Assembly: GCF_019457915.1 (NCBI RefSeq) | Contig: NZ_JAHZSS010000008.1 | Coordinates: 62,001-126,000 of the forward strand | DNA length: 64,000 bases | Direction: 5' to 3' | DNA from: Neiella holothuriorum | GTDB lineage: Bacteria > Pseudomonadota > Gammaproteobacteria > Enterobacterales > Neiellaceae | In this document: piece by piece, positions 56,209 to 64,000 of the stretch | Numbering within the stretch: the stretch's first letter is position 1 | Layout: every line of letters begins with the position of its first letter | Notes under the pieces: model-generated | Seen by the model: only the letters and a program-made list of their open reading frames with translations | Told to the model about the DNA's origin: nothing | Databases searched by the model: none | Program-made: the position numbers and the translations under genes

Positions 56209-57201
56209 ATGAAAGCATCCCTAATTAAACGTTTTGGTGGCAGCGATGTATTTGAAATCGCAGACATAGCAACGCCTGAGGTGAAAGCGGGGCATGTATT
56301 GGTTCGTGTTGCCGCCAGTAGCGTAAATACCGTTGATACCATGATTCGCCAAATGGGCGAGGCATTAGCGCCGTTGTCGCCGCAGTTACCGGCCGTGTTG
56401 GGAATGGATTTTGCCGGCACTATCGATGCCGTGGGCGAAGGTGTGACAGAGTTTGCCGTTGGTGATGAAGTTTACGGTTGTGCCGGTGGCTTGGCTGACT
56501 TACAAGGCGCCTTGGCTGAATTTATGCTGGCTGATGCGCAGTTGATTGCGCACAAGCCGAAGAATCTATCGATGAAAGAAGCGGCGGCGATTCCATTGGT
56601 CGGGATCACTGCCTACGAAGGGTTAATACGCGCAGGTACCAAAGCGGGCCAAAAGGTACTGGTACATGGTGGCGCCGGTGGCGTGGGCCATATTGCCCTG
56701 CAAATTGCTCGTCACCTAGGCGCTGATGTTTACGCGACAGGGGCGGGTGAACAAAGTGCCGCACTTATCCAACAGTTAGGTGCCACTGCAATTGATTACA
56801 AACAGGAAACCGTTGCTGATTATGTTGCCAATCATACCGGCGGTGCTGGTTTTGATGTGGTATTTGATTCGGTCGGCGGCGCCAATATGGCGAACTCTTT
56901 TGAAGCCGCCGCGCTAAATGGTCAAGTGGCATCAACGGTGGCGATGGTTGAACTGGATTTGACATTAGCTCATTTCAAAGGGTTGTCATTGCACGTGGTG
57001 TTCATGTTGATCCCAATGCTGCATAACTATCAACGTCAGCGCCATGGCGAGATTTTACAAGCCTTGGCAGCCATTGCCGAAGCAGGCGCTTTGCGACCCG
57101 TTGTAGACCAACACACTTTTACGCTAAGTGATGTGGGTCAGGCTCATGATCGACTGGCGAGCGGGCAAGCACTCGGTAAAGTTGTCATTGATGTGGCTTA
57201 G
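56209..57201 (+). CDS. MDR-family NAD(P)H oxidoreductase (quinone oxidoreductase-like)
   Basis: 330-aa medium-chain dehydrogenase/reductase. The start at 56209 follows AAGAGGC and gives the usual MKASLIKRFGGSDVFEI; an earlier in-frame start is less likely. The GroES-like part has VLVRVAASSVNTVDTMIRQ and VLGMDFAGTIDAVGEGV. The cofactor site is VLVHGGAGGVGHIALQIAR. The zinc-ligand cysteines of true alcohol dehydrogenases are absent, so it is probably a zinc-free quinone or enoyl reductase. The substrate is unknown. Confidence 0.9.
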   Translation: MKASLIKRFGGSDVFEIADIATPEVKAGHVLVRVAASSVNTVDTMIRQMGEALAPLSPQLPAVLGMDFAGTIDAVGEGVTEFAVGDEVYGCAGGLADLQGALAEFMLADAQLIAHKPKNLSMKEAAAIPLVGITAYEGLIRAGTKAGQKVLVHGGAGGVGHIALQIARHLGADVYATGAGEQSAALIQQLGATAIDYKQETVADYVANHTGGAGFDVVFDSVGGANMANSFEAAALNGQVASTVAMVELDLTLAHFKGLSLHVVFMLIPMLHNYQRQRHGEILQALAAIAEAGALRPVVDQHTFTLSDVGQAHDRLASGQALGKVVIDVA

Positions 57202-57228
57202 CCTTCGCAAGCAAAAAGCGGGAACCAG

Positions 57229-57260
57229 GCTAACCGGCAAGTGTGCTGGTTAGCGGTTTT
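57229..57260. terminator. Terminator-like hairpin after the oxidoreductase gene
   Basis: GCTAACCGGCA (57229-57239) pairs with TGCTGGTTAGC (57244-57254) with one G-U pair, followed by GGTTTTA. It lies between convergent genes. Confidence 0.65.
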
Positions 57261-57597
57261 ATGACGTCGGCTCACTGTCTATCGGTACGGCGAATTTGCC
57301 TGTCATTTGCAAGCCGTGCCGCTGTCTGCACCAGGCTCGGTAAGCCAAATATGAAAGCGCTGCGCTCAATAAGTTAAACAATAAAAAACCGATGAAGGTG
57401 CAGAGCGTAATGTACTGATCAACTTGCTCAAGGTTGATTCTCGATTCGCCATGCGAGCTGGCAACAAAGCGCAGCATAAAAGTGATGGCACAGGCAAAGG
57501 TCACGCTAATAAACGAGGCCAACTGCATGTATGAGTGAAAGCTCAGTTGGATGCGAGCGCGATAACCAAAGATCTCGGCGGGTTCGACAGGGTTCAT
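57259..57597 (-). CDS. Small membrane protein, two predicted segments
   Basis: 112-aa protein with two hydrophobic segments: about 24-46 (MQLASFISVTFACAITFMLR, extending on both sides) and about 66-90 (YITLCTFIGFLLFNLLSAAL and onward). The C-terminus is hydrophilic and probably cytoplasmic. I recognise no family. It is a single gene convergent with the oxidoreductase; the hairpin at 57229-57260 touches its stop. Confidence 0.6.
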   Translation of the reverse strand: MNPVEPAEIFGYRARIQLSFHSYMQLASFISVTFACAITFMLRFVASSHGESRINLEQVDQYITLCTFIGFLLFNLLSAALSYLAYRAWCRQRHGLQMTGKFAVPIDSEPTS

Positions 57598-57770
57598 AGG
57601 CGGTGCTTTGTGCTGGAAACCATCTACATAGTGTAGCCAGTGACGATTGAGCGGGTAATCATTGATAGCGCCGAATCGGTCATTGTAATGGGCGGTACTG
57701 AGCTAAAGCTTACATCTTTTAAATGGCTTAGCTCTATAATATTGACGCTCGCTGAGATTTGGATACGCAT

Positions 57771-57800
57771 AAAAAAAGCCCGCGTCACGCGGGCTTTTGG
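57771..57800 (-). terminator. Rho-independent terminator of the DUF885 gene
   Basis: On the minus strand, GCCCGCG (57794-57788), loop, CGCGGGC (57784-57778), then seven T (57777-57771). It lies just past the stop of the DUF885 gene. Confidence 0.92.
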
Positions 57801-57815
57801 TTTTGCTTCAAGGCG

Positions 57816-59609
57816 TTATTTTGCCAACATCAAGTCCGCAATCACTCGTACAGGCGCATTGCCGTAACCTAAGAAGGTTTCGTTAAAGCGTTTGATGGAG
57901 TAGTCGTCGCCCCAACGTTGTTTCGCTTTTTCTCGCAACACCATAATGTCGCTAAAGCCGGCGTAGTAACTGGTAAGCTGCACTTGAGAAAGGGTGGCTC
58001 GGCGCCATTTCCCTTCTGCCTCGGCCTGCTGTTGGAACGCCTGATTAACCATCAAGTCCATGGCTTGCTCTTGCTCCATACCCAGCACGTGAATGCTGTA
58101 ATCGAGCAAGGTATTGGTCACCACTCGCAAATTCCATTTGTAGTACATCAACCACAGCTCTGGCTCAAAATCACCGTAGCCGGCTTCAAGCATCATGCGC
58201 TCAGCGAACACTGCCCAACCTTCGATCATCGCGCCATTGTGCATGATGGACTTAATCAAACTTGGCGATTTGTTGGCATACACGAGCTGGGTATAGTGAC
58301 CGGGAATGGCTTCATGAATGTTCAGTACCTGCATCAGATATTGGTTGTATTCGCGTAAGAAGCTTTCTGCCTGCTCGGTGGGCATACCATCGAGCGGCAT
58401 GACGTTGTAGTAGGTGTTGGCTTGAGCATCATAAGGGCCGGGTGCCTGAATGGATGCCACGGCGTAACCACGCATGTACTCGGGCGTGTGGCGAATGACT
58501 AAAGGTTTGTCATCATCAAGGGTCAACAAGTCATGCTCTTTGATGAAGGCAATGAGTGTTGGGATTTGCTCTTCAACGGCGTCTTTGAATTGTGCTGGGT
58601 CGGCGTGAGTGAGTGACAATTGATCCAGCATTTGACTGGTGGCTGCCATGGTATCTTCAGGCATTGGTTGTTCGGCAAAGTATTTCGGCCAGAGTTGTTC
58701 GGTTAGCTCGGCCATTTTGCTATGAATGGTTTGTTGATCTTGCAATGCACGTTGATAAAGCTGCTTGGCGGTGAGCTGAGATTGAATGTCGTATGCAAAT
58801 TTTTGCTCGTACACGGCTTCGCCTAAGCGATGTACCGGATCAGCGCCTTGTTGTTCTGGCACTAGTTCTTGCAGGAATTCAATATAGCTGTCGACGGCTT
58901 GCTGCGCGTTTGTTAGCGCAGCCTCAAACGCAACCTTTTCATCATCGGTTAATTCGCTCGCCATTACTTTGGTCAGCAGCTCATCTCCTAGTACGGAACT
59001 CACCCCTTGGTTTTGCTGGATGGCTAGGCGTGTTTGTGGCACCGCTGGATTTTTAATATTGGCCTTGGCAGCTTGATAGTAAGCGGGGACGTTGGCCAGC
59101 CGTTTGGAGATGGTGCGCAATCGTTCCACTTCAGGCTTGTAATCGCCATTGAGAATTTGAGCAAAGCCGCCGGCAACGTTGTAGCCACTAGGGTCCCACT
59201 GCCAGTCTTTAAATTGTTCAATTTGCCAAATGGCGCGCTCAACAAAATTGGCCAGTAGGCTTAAATCGGTTTGTTCTGCATCAGTTAACTCGGTTGCGAG
59301 CAAAGTTGCTAACTGCTGTTGTTGCTGTTTCAGCCACGTGAGTTCCGCGCTGCGGCGGGCCTCATCGTTGATCGGTAATTGATCGTCATAGTCGTAAAAG
59401 CCAACATACAGAGCGTATTGCGGATACATCTGCCACAACTCTTGGACGAATTGTTCGCCATATGCGGTTGCAGATAACTGACTTGTTGATGCCGATTCGG
59501 CCGATGTTGTGGTGGTGTTCGCTGAGTTGGTTTGAGCTTGTTCTGACGGTTGAGAACAAGCGCCAATAAGCGCGCAGCTAATGAGCGCTGCGAGTACGGT
59601 TTTTTTCAT
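57816..59609 (-). CDS. DUF885 family lipoprotein, putative metallopeptidase
   Basis: 597-aa secreted lipoprotein: signal MKKTVLAALISCALIGAC with lipobox Cys18, a Ser/Thr/Ala-rich linker to about residue 45, then a large helical DUF885 domain. The family's metal-site motif is present as HEAIPGHYTQ at 432-441, with a second part in MIEGWAVFAERMMLEAGY. DUF885 proteins are distant relatives of M32-like carboxypeptidases and are suspected peptidases; activity is not proven from sequence. It is probably in the outer membrane or periplasm. Confidence 0.92.
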   Translation of the reverse strand: MKKTVLAALISCALIGACSQPSEQAQTNSANTTTTSAESASTSQLSATAYGEQFVQELWQMYPQYALYVGFYDYDDQLPINDEARRSAELTWLKQQQQQLATLLATELTDAEQTDLSLLANFVERAIWQIEQFKDWQWDPSGYNVAGGFAQILNGDYKPEVERLRTISKRLANVPAYYQAAKANIKNPAVPQTRLAIQQNQGVSSVLGDELLTKVMASELTDDEKVAFEAALTNAQQAVDSYIEFLQELVPEQQGADPVHRLGEAVYEQKFAYDIQSQLTAKQLYQRALQDQQTIHSKMAELTEQLWPKYFAEQPMPEDTMAATSQMLDQLSLTHADPAQFKDAVEEQIPTLIAFIKEHDLLTLDDDKPLVIRHTPEYMRGYAVASIQAPGPYDAQANTYYNVMPLDGMPTEQAESFLREYNQYLMQVLNIHEAIPGHYTQLVYANKSPSLIKSIMHNGAMIEGWAVFAERMMLEAGYGDFEPELWLMYYKWNLRVVTNTLLDYSIHVLGMEQEQAMDLMVNQAFQQQAEAEGKWRRATLSQVQLTSYYAGFSDIMVLREKAKQRWGDDYSIKRFNETFLGYGNAPVRVIADLMLAK

Positions 59610-59695
59610 GGCTTAAGCCTATATTAGTATTGTCTGAAGGTAGTCGATAAGCACGTTATCAATGCGCTTTGTTGCTTGCAAGCTGACCGTTGCTG

Positions 59696-60298
59696 CTAAC
59701 GGTGCTGGTTGAGCGTTGGTAATGCCAACTTCCAGCGAATAGCCGTTAAGCGAATTAATAACGTGGTGAGCATGGCAATGGCGCTAGCCATTTTTATATC
59801 CATATTACCGTGCAGTAAGGCGGCCAGAACGAGTGCACCTACCAGCGATGCGGTGGCGTAAACTTCGCGTCGTAAGATGAGTGGTACTTGCCCCGATAAC
59901 ACATCGCGGATCATGCCGCCGGCAACTCCGGTCATGACGCCCATGACGATGGCAACTGTCATGGATACTTCGGCACTGAGGGCGCGCGACATGCCCATGA
60001 CGGTAAACAGCGCCAGACCGAATGCGTCAGCAACATTTAGAATGCGATAAGGCCAGCCGCGTTTTAGCGGCCAAATCACGGTGAAAATAGCCGTTGCGGC
60101 AATAACATAAAGGTAGTTCGGATCAGCAATCCAGAACGGCGTAATGTCTAGTAGTAAGTCGCGCAAGGTACCACCGCCAATAGCGGTGACGCCGGCTAAG
60201 ATAAGTGCGCCAAACGGATCCATTTGTAGTTGTCGTGCGGCCATTGCGCCAGAGATGGCAAATACCGCAACACCAAATAAATCCAACGCATACATCAT
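59696..60298 (-). CDS. TRIC-family cation channel protein (UPF0126, YadS/YicG type)
   Basis: 200-aa membrane protein with about seven segments made from two repeats, each with the conserved glycine-rich signature: GALILAGVTAIGGGTLRDLLL (about 30-50) and GVMTGVAGGMIRDVLSG (about 120-136). Bacterial homologues of TRIC channels conduct monovalent cations. It overlaps the DUF2721 gene by 4 nt. In E. coli its homologue yadS also sits near mtnN and erpA. Confidence 0.92.
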   Translation of the reverse strand: MMYALDLFGVAVFAISGAMAARQLQMDPFGALILAGVTAIGGGTLRDLLLDITPFWIADPNYLYVIAATAIFTVIWPLKRGWPYRILNVADAFGLALFTVMGMSRALSAEVSMTVAIVMGVMTGVAGGMIRDVLSGQVPLILRREVYATASLVGALVLAALLHGNMDIKMASAIAMLTTLLIRLTAIRWKLALPTLNQHR

Positions 60299-60735
60299 CG
60301 GCGCGGCCGCCAGCGGTTTTTGCTTTGTTTGCGCTTTTCTTCATCACACCGCTGTTCAATCACTTCTAAGTGAATGTTGATGGCGGCAGCGGAAATATGA
60401 ATTTCCCAGACTGACAGTGCCAGCGAATAGGCCAGCATAAGCAAGCTACCGGCAAACAACACTGAGCCCCAGTATTGATAGCCTAAGTGCAGCAGAAACA
60501 TGCAGATCACACAAAAGAAAAAGCTGCCTACGCCAAACGCCTGCATTTGTTTGATGAGATTAATACGGCGGCGGAAGTTGACCAGCTGACGCACGGTGCG
60601 CTCATTGGTCAGATCGGCCTCAGAAAAAGCTCGAACCACAGTCGCCAGCGTTAGAAAACGGTTGGTATATGCCAATAAGAGTAATGAAATTGCTGGAAAC
60701 AAAAGTGCTGGTGTAGCCAGCGGGAGCGCCATCAT
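60295..60735 (-). CDS. DUF2721 family membrane protein
   Basis: 146-aa protein from the ATG at 60735 (MMALPLATPALLFPAISLLL); a longer frame to 60777 would overlap the upstream gene. It has three hydrophobic segments (about 6-26, 64-84 and 90-112) and the DUF2721 pattern NRFLTLATVVR followed by a basic helix (VRQLVNFRRRINLIKQMQAF). Function unknown. It is the middle gene of a run on the minus strand, mtnN, CobD-like, DUF2721, TRIC, with tight spacing. Confidence 0.82.
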   Translation of the reverse strand: MMALPLATPALLFPAISLLLLAYTNRFLTLATVVRAFSEADLTNERTVRQLVNFRRRINLIKQMQAFGVGSFFFCVICMFLLHLGYQYWGSVLFAGSLLMLAYSLALSVWEIHISAAAINIHLEVIEQRCDEEKRKQSKNRWRPRR

Positions 60736-60752
60736 GAGAAATTGTCCTGTTG

Positions 60753-61721
60753 TTAAATTCCGGCAAATACTACCCAAAAGGTGTGGCTGACAATGCCTGC
60801 CCAGATCAAGCTTAGCAGTAACTGTAGATGCCAGTTAACTTGTTGAAAGCTGGTGATAACGTCGCTGGCTTGTGGCGGTCGGTTGGCGGCTAATCGCGGT
60901 TGCCTGAATTTACGTTGTTGATACATGGCTGGGCCACCAAGCTCACAACCTAAACGTTTGCTGGCTGCAACCAGTACCAATGCTCGTGCTTTACTTCTAA
61001 ATTGGCCAACTAAAGCAAGGTGCTGTTGCGACCACGGGCCACCGCTACTGAGCGCTAGCCAGAGCGCCCAAACGGACTGGGGCAAGACATCGAGTAAGGC
61101 TCGCAGTTGTTTCAACGGTGAACCGAAGTAATGCTGCTTGCGCAATCGAGGGTGCCATTGGCGCGACAGCTCTAACAGCAACCAGTAGCCAAGCGCACCA
61201 TAAATACCGGCAATGACATACCAAAATAGTATGCCGACCTGATCGGTAAAGCTGCGTAAGTAAATGGCTTCAACGGCGCCTTTGTTTAAACCAAGCTCTG
61301 ACAAGGCGCCGCAATCACGAGCCAACCACGGGCTAAGTAAGGTTCGTTTGAGCTGTTTTTGCTGGTGGTTGGTATTGGCAAAGCGAGTGAGTTGCTGCTT
61401 CATCGGCTGCCATTGCAGACACAACATCAGTAATAGCGTGTCGACCACCATGGGGTAGGGCGCAAACTCGTGGGCCAGTATTGGCAGTGGCGCAACAAAC
61501 AGCAGCATCATCAATGCGGCTAGCACACCGGCCATGGTTTGCTGCGACGGTGAGCGCGAAGGCACTAATACTTTTTGTTGTAACCGTTGCGCCATATTGC
61601 GGATGAACAATCGCGGATGGTACGCCGCGGGAATGGGAAGCAACCGCTCGGCAATGATGGCGGCAGTGATCACCCATAGCCAATCATAGCGATTGATAAG
61701 TATCCCAATGACATACTCCAT
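60753..61721 (-). CDS. CobD/CbiB-family membrane protein
   Basis: 322-aa membrane protein related to CobD/CbiB, which couples aminopropanol to cobyric acid. Recognisable parts are the start MEYVIGILINRYDWLWVITA, LSPWLARDCGALSELGLNKG, and the core VEAIYLRSFTDQVGILFWYV. No other cobalamin genes are nearby, and homologues beside mtnN are found in bacteria that do not make B12 de novo, so the real role is uncertain. It is 46 nt downstream of mtnN and 17 nt upstream of the DUF2721 gene. Confidence 0.82.
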   Translation of the reverse strand: MEYVIGILINRYDWLWVITAAIIAERLLPIPAAYHPRLFIRNMAQRLQQKVLVPSRSPSQQTMAGVLAALMMLLFVAPLPILAHEFAPYPMVVDTLLLMLCLQWQPMKQQLTRFANTNHQQKQLKRTLLSPWLARDCGALSELGLNKGAVEAIYLRSFTDQVGILFWYVIAGIYGALGYWLLLELSRQWHPRLRKQHYFGSPLKQLRALLDVLPQSVWALWLALSSGGPWSQQHLALVGQFRSKARALVLVAASKRLGCELGGPAMYQQRKFRQPRLAANRPPQASDVITSFQQVNWHLQLLLSLIWAGIVSHTFWVVFAGI

Positions 61722-61767
61722 TTCTTATAACTACCTCAATCTGCCCGTCGTGCCTGCTGGTGACTCA

Positions 61768-62460
61768 TTACAGCTTCGGTAGCATCTGCAGAATAAATTT
61801 TGAGGAGTGCAGCGCGGCTTGTTCTAAGAATTCATCAAATGACTGCGACGATTCTTTACCGGCAATGTCTGATAGTGCGCGAATAACCACAAACGGCACC
61901 TCATACTTGTGGCACACGTGGGCAACAGCAGCGGCTTCCATTTCGCAGGCGATCATGTGTGGGAAGTCGGCGCGGCATTTCGCCACTCGTTCGGCATCGG
62001 CCATGAAAATGTCACCGGTACAAATCTGGCCGGTTTTGGACTGCACATCGGCCATTTCGGCAAAGGTTGCTGTGGCAATATCGATGAGTTTTTGATCGGC
62101 GATAAAGGCGGCTGGCAGCGACGGAAGTTGGCCCATTTCATAGCCAAATGCGGTGACGTCGGCGTCGTGATAACGCACTTCAGAGGATACCACGACGTCA
62201 CCTACGTTTAGGCTTTGATCAAAACCACCAGCCGAGCCGGTATTGATGACGATGTCGGGTTGGAAGCTTTCCAACATGACGGTGGTGCCAATGGCTGCCG
62301 CTACTTTACCAATACCGCATTGCAGTAACACCACGGAGTGGCCGGCTAATTGGCCGGTATAAAAGGTGCCGCCTGCGTGATGCAAGGTGTCACACTGTTC
62401 GATTTGACGACGCAGGATGGCGACTTCCTGCTCCATGGCGCCGATAATGCCTATTTTCAT
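61768..62460 (-). CDS. mtnN: 5'-methylthioadenosine/S-adenosylhomocysteine nucleosidase
   Basis: Removes adenine from MTA, SAH and 5'-deoxyadenosine, feeding methionine salvage and autoinducer-2 synthesis. 230 aa (E. coli: 232) from the ATG at 62460, [17 protein letters not shown]. The catalytic region includes [34 protein letters not shown]-like (here [17 protein letters not shown]) and [12 protein letters not shown] with the catalytic Asp. It is the first gene of a four-gene run ending with the TRIC protein. Confidence 0.97.
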   Translation of the reverse strand: MKIGIIGAMEQEVAILRRQIEQCDTLHHAGGTFYTGQLAGHSVVLLQCGIGKVAAAIGTTVMLESFQPDIVINTGSAGGFDQSLNVGDVVVSSEVRYHDADVTAFGYEMGQLPSLPAAFIADQKLIDIATATFAEMADVQSKTGQICTGDIFMADAERVAKCRADFPHMIACEMEAAAVAHVCHKYEVPFVVIRALSDIAGKESSQSFDEFLEQAALHSSKFILQMLPKL

Positions 62461-62553
62461 AAGATAGTTAAGCCAGTTGAGGTGCAAAAATTTAATGCGG
62501 CAGTGTACCGCAACAGAGCTGCTTGCCGGAAGTAAAACACCGGCCCGAAGCCG

Positions 62554-63747
62554 TTAACGAAGCGATGTACGCATGAATTTCATCAGATCGAGCTTGAACT
62601 CATCGGGGCGCACGCTGGTTTCGATTTGATCGCTGTTGTGACTCGCGGCTAAGTCGATGTGTTTGATCTCAGTGTGGTAACCGCCAGTAATGCTATAGAA
62701 CGCCACAACTTTTGGCTTCAGCGGTTGTTCGAAATTATTTTCTACAACCATAGCCAGCTTGTTGCTCGACAGCTTCACTAAACTGCCGACAGGAAACACG
62801 CCAATGCAGCGGATGAGCTGCTTCATGAGATCATTGTCGTAGGCGTTTGGCGTACCGTTGGTCATGATTTTAAATGCCGTGAATGGTGCGACCGCATCTT
62901 TGTGTAAGCGATCAGACGTCAACGCATTGTAGCTGTCGATCAATGCGATCATACGGCCGTATATATTGATGTCGTCACCTGATAAGCCATTGGGATAACC
63001 CGAACCGTCAAGGCGCTCATGGTGCAAACGGATCACATCCAGCGACTCTTGTGAAATACCCGGCATGGAGCTGGCGACTTCAACACTGTAATCAACGTGG
63101 TGTTTCATTTGCTCAAATTCTGCTGGCGAATATTGGCCGCGATGATCAATCAGTGATTGCTCAATGTGCATGTTGCCAACGTCATGGAGCAGCGCGCCTG
63201 TGGCAAGTTTTTCGATGACCGATTCATCGAAGTCGAGGTAGCGAGCAAACACACTCATTAAAATGGCGCAGTTCAAGGCATGTTGGTAAATGTACTCACC
63301 CTTGTCCTTCATTTGGCACATCATCATTAGTGAGTTGGGATCACTGAACACCGATTCAATAATTTGCGATGACAGCGCATCGGCTTCTTGCAAGTTGACC
63401 GCTTTGCCTTTTTTGATATTGGCGATCATCTTTTTTTGGATACACTTGGCATCTTCGTACAGGCTCATTGCTGCCTGAACTTTTTCTTCGAAATTCTTTG
63501 CCGGCTCTTGCTGCGTTGGCGTTGTGTGGGCGGGTGGCGAGACCGGCTCATCTGTCTCTTCGCTTCGATCTGGATCGATCCAAACTTTCAGAGCGCCCGA
63601 GTTTTTTAAATTTTGTAAGGTGGTTGGTGTACGCACTAAGCCTTCGGTTTTAACTCTAAGCGTACTACTGGCCGTGATCACCTTGACCACAAACATGCCT
63701 AAAGTCAGTTCGCTAATGTCGATTTGTTTAAGGTCGTTGGCGTGCAT
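62554..63747 (-). CDS. DUF3391/HD-GYP c-di-GMP phosphodiesterase
   Basis: 397-aa cytoplasmic protein: an N-terminal DUF3391 domain (ISELTLGMFVVKVI, then residues to about 60), a Pro-rich linker (about 66-85), and an HD-GYP domain with HD at 188-189 (LLHDVGNMH) and LHHERLDGSGYPNG (GYP at 250-252). Both motifs are complete, so c-di-GMP hydrolysis is expected. It lacks a receiver or membrane part. It is a single gene; a partial gene on the same strand lies upstream. Confidence 0.95.
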   Translation of the reverse strand: MHANDLKQIDISELTLGMFVVKVITASSTLRVKTEGLVRTPTTLQNLKNSGALKVWIDPDRSEETDEPVSPPAHTTPTQQEPAKNFEEKVQAAMSLYEDAKCIQKKMIANIKKGKAVNLQEADALSSQIIESVFSDPNSLMMMCQMKDKGEYIYQHALNCAILMSVFARYLDFDESVIEKLATGALLHDVGNMHIEQSLIDHRGQYSPAEFEQMKHHVDYSVEVASSMPGISQESLDVIRLHHERLDGSGYPNGLSGDDINIYGRMIALIDSYNALTSDRLHKDAVAPFTAFKIMTNGTPNAYDNDLMKQLIRCIGVFPVGSLVKLSSNKLAMVVENNFEQPLKPKVVAFYSITGGYHTEIKHIDLAASHNSDQIETSVRPDEFKLDLMKFMRTSLR

Positions 63748-63818
63748 AGGGTGTACCTGTCGTTAAATCAAATTGAAAAACGGGAAAGCAAAAACACGGT
63801 TGGCGCGTAACCGAGGGC

Positions 63819-64000
63819 TTAGCTTGGCATCAACTTTGTTAGTTCCAGCGAGATAGAACGCTGTTCACTGGCTAACATCCAGACGCCATCTTGATGCGAC
63901 AACGATAGTGCCATGTTACGTTCCGCGAAGTCTGCCAACTCGGTCAAATCGTCATCTTGAACTTGCAGTATGGTCAAATTTGGCAATGCTTCAACGAGTT
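63819..64000 (-). CDS. C-terminal end of an unidentified gene, cut by window edge
   Basis: An open minus-strand frame enters from the right edge and stops at 63819-63821. About 60 codons are visible, including VEALPNLTILQVQDDDL, then TELADFAERNMALSLSHQ, and the end LELTKLMPS. The composition is like that of a normal soluble protein and the codon use matches its neighbours. No domain can be named from this piece. It lies about 70 nt upstream of the HD-GYP start. Confidence 0.6.
   Translation of the reverse strand, partial: LVEALPNLTILQVQDDDLTELADFAERNMALSLSHQDGVWMLASEQRSISLELTKLMPS

Noticed and set aside
57640-57867. 75-codon plus-strand frame between the small membrane protein and the DUF885 gene
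   Set aside because: It reads through the terminator of the DUF885 gene and into its antisense strand. There is no family similarity.
1-64000. tRNA, rRNA, CRISPR, prophage or transposase genes
   Set aside because: I looked through the gaps and frames and saw no cloverleaf-like sequences with CCA ends, no regular spaced repeats and no integrase or transposase motifs. A dedicated search would be needed to exclude small RNAs.

Overview
The window is a 64 kb piece of a gammaproteobacterial chromosome of roughly balanced base composition. The gene set suggests a marine Alteromonadales-type bacterium: large TonB-dependent receptors, a Mn-dependent pyrophosphatase, TIGR03899, DUF6776, DUF2333 and DUF885 proteins, and many c-di-GMP proteins. 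I cannot place it to genus. Coding is dense. I found no rRNA, tRNA, CRISPR array, insertion sequence or prophage.

Layout. 1-2195 holds a TonB-dependent receptor cut by the window edge, followed by a ~1 kb gene-free stretch with several inverted repeats. 3203-5445 holds dusA and then a compact phage-shock-like locus: a candidate sigma-54 promoter with an upstream palindrome, two tandem copies of a secreted 73-aa protein each with its own structured leader, a 43-aa membrane peptide and a PspC-domain protein. 5639-7087 has a copper chaperone and a DUF2333 protein. 7288-12338 is an assimilatory sulfate/siroheme operon (cysJIH-cobA). 12400-14375 has a GST-like protein, a TIGR03899 protein and a small secreted protein. 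14541-20908 encodes a very large multi-PAS hybrid histidine kinase and, directly downstream, a REC-HD-GYP response regulator. 21037-28619 holds metabolic genes (ppaC, fbp, mpl, ubiX, hpt), a YadGH-type ABC transporter and a TrmB-like methyltransferase. 28723-37605 has a DUF4136 lipoprotein, hemL, a periplasmic binding lipoprotein overlapping a GGDEF-EAL protein, a ClC channel, a DUF6776 protein and erpA behind a very good IscR-like site. 37836-43164 has an RND efflux pair and rlmJ. 43299-47943 has a sulfotransferase, anmK, an M23 peptidase and tyrS. 48467-55268 is a nucleoside-scavenging locus (TonB receptor, nupC, deoC, deoB, deoD). 55327-63747 has lipoproteins, an oxidoreductase, a DUF885 peptidase-like protein, a TRIC-family channel, DUF2721 and CobD-like membrane proteins, mtnN and an HD-GYP protein. 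A last gene is cut by the right edge.

Themes. Three proteins act on c-di-GMP (REC-HD-GYP, GGDEF-EAL, DUF3391-HD-GYP). Mpl and AnmK both serve peptidoglycan recycling. The TonB receptor, NupC and Deo enzymes form a plausible outer-membrane-to-cytoplasm route for nucleosides. Parts of the gene order (hemL-ClC-erpA; TRIC protein-mtnN; hpt-yadG-yadH; dusA beside a Psp-type locus) recall E. coli neighbourhoods with insertions and replacements. The most unusual item is the dusA-linked sigma-54/PspC locus, which lies where E. coli has pspG but carries different genes.
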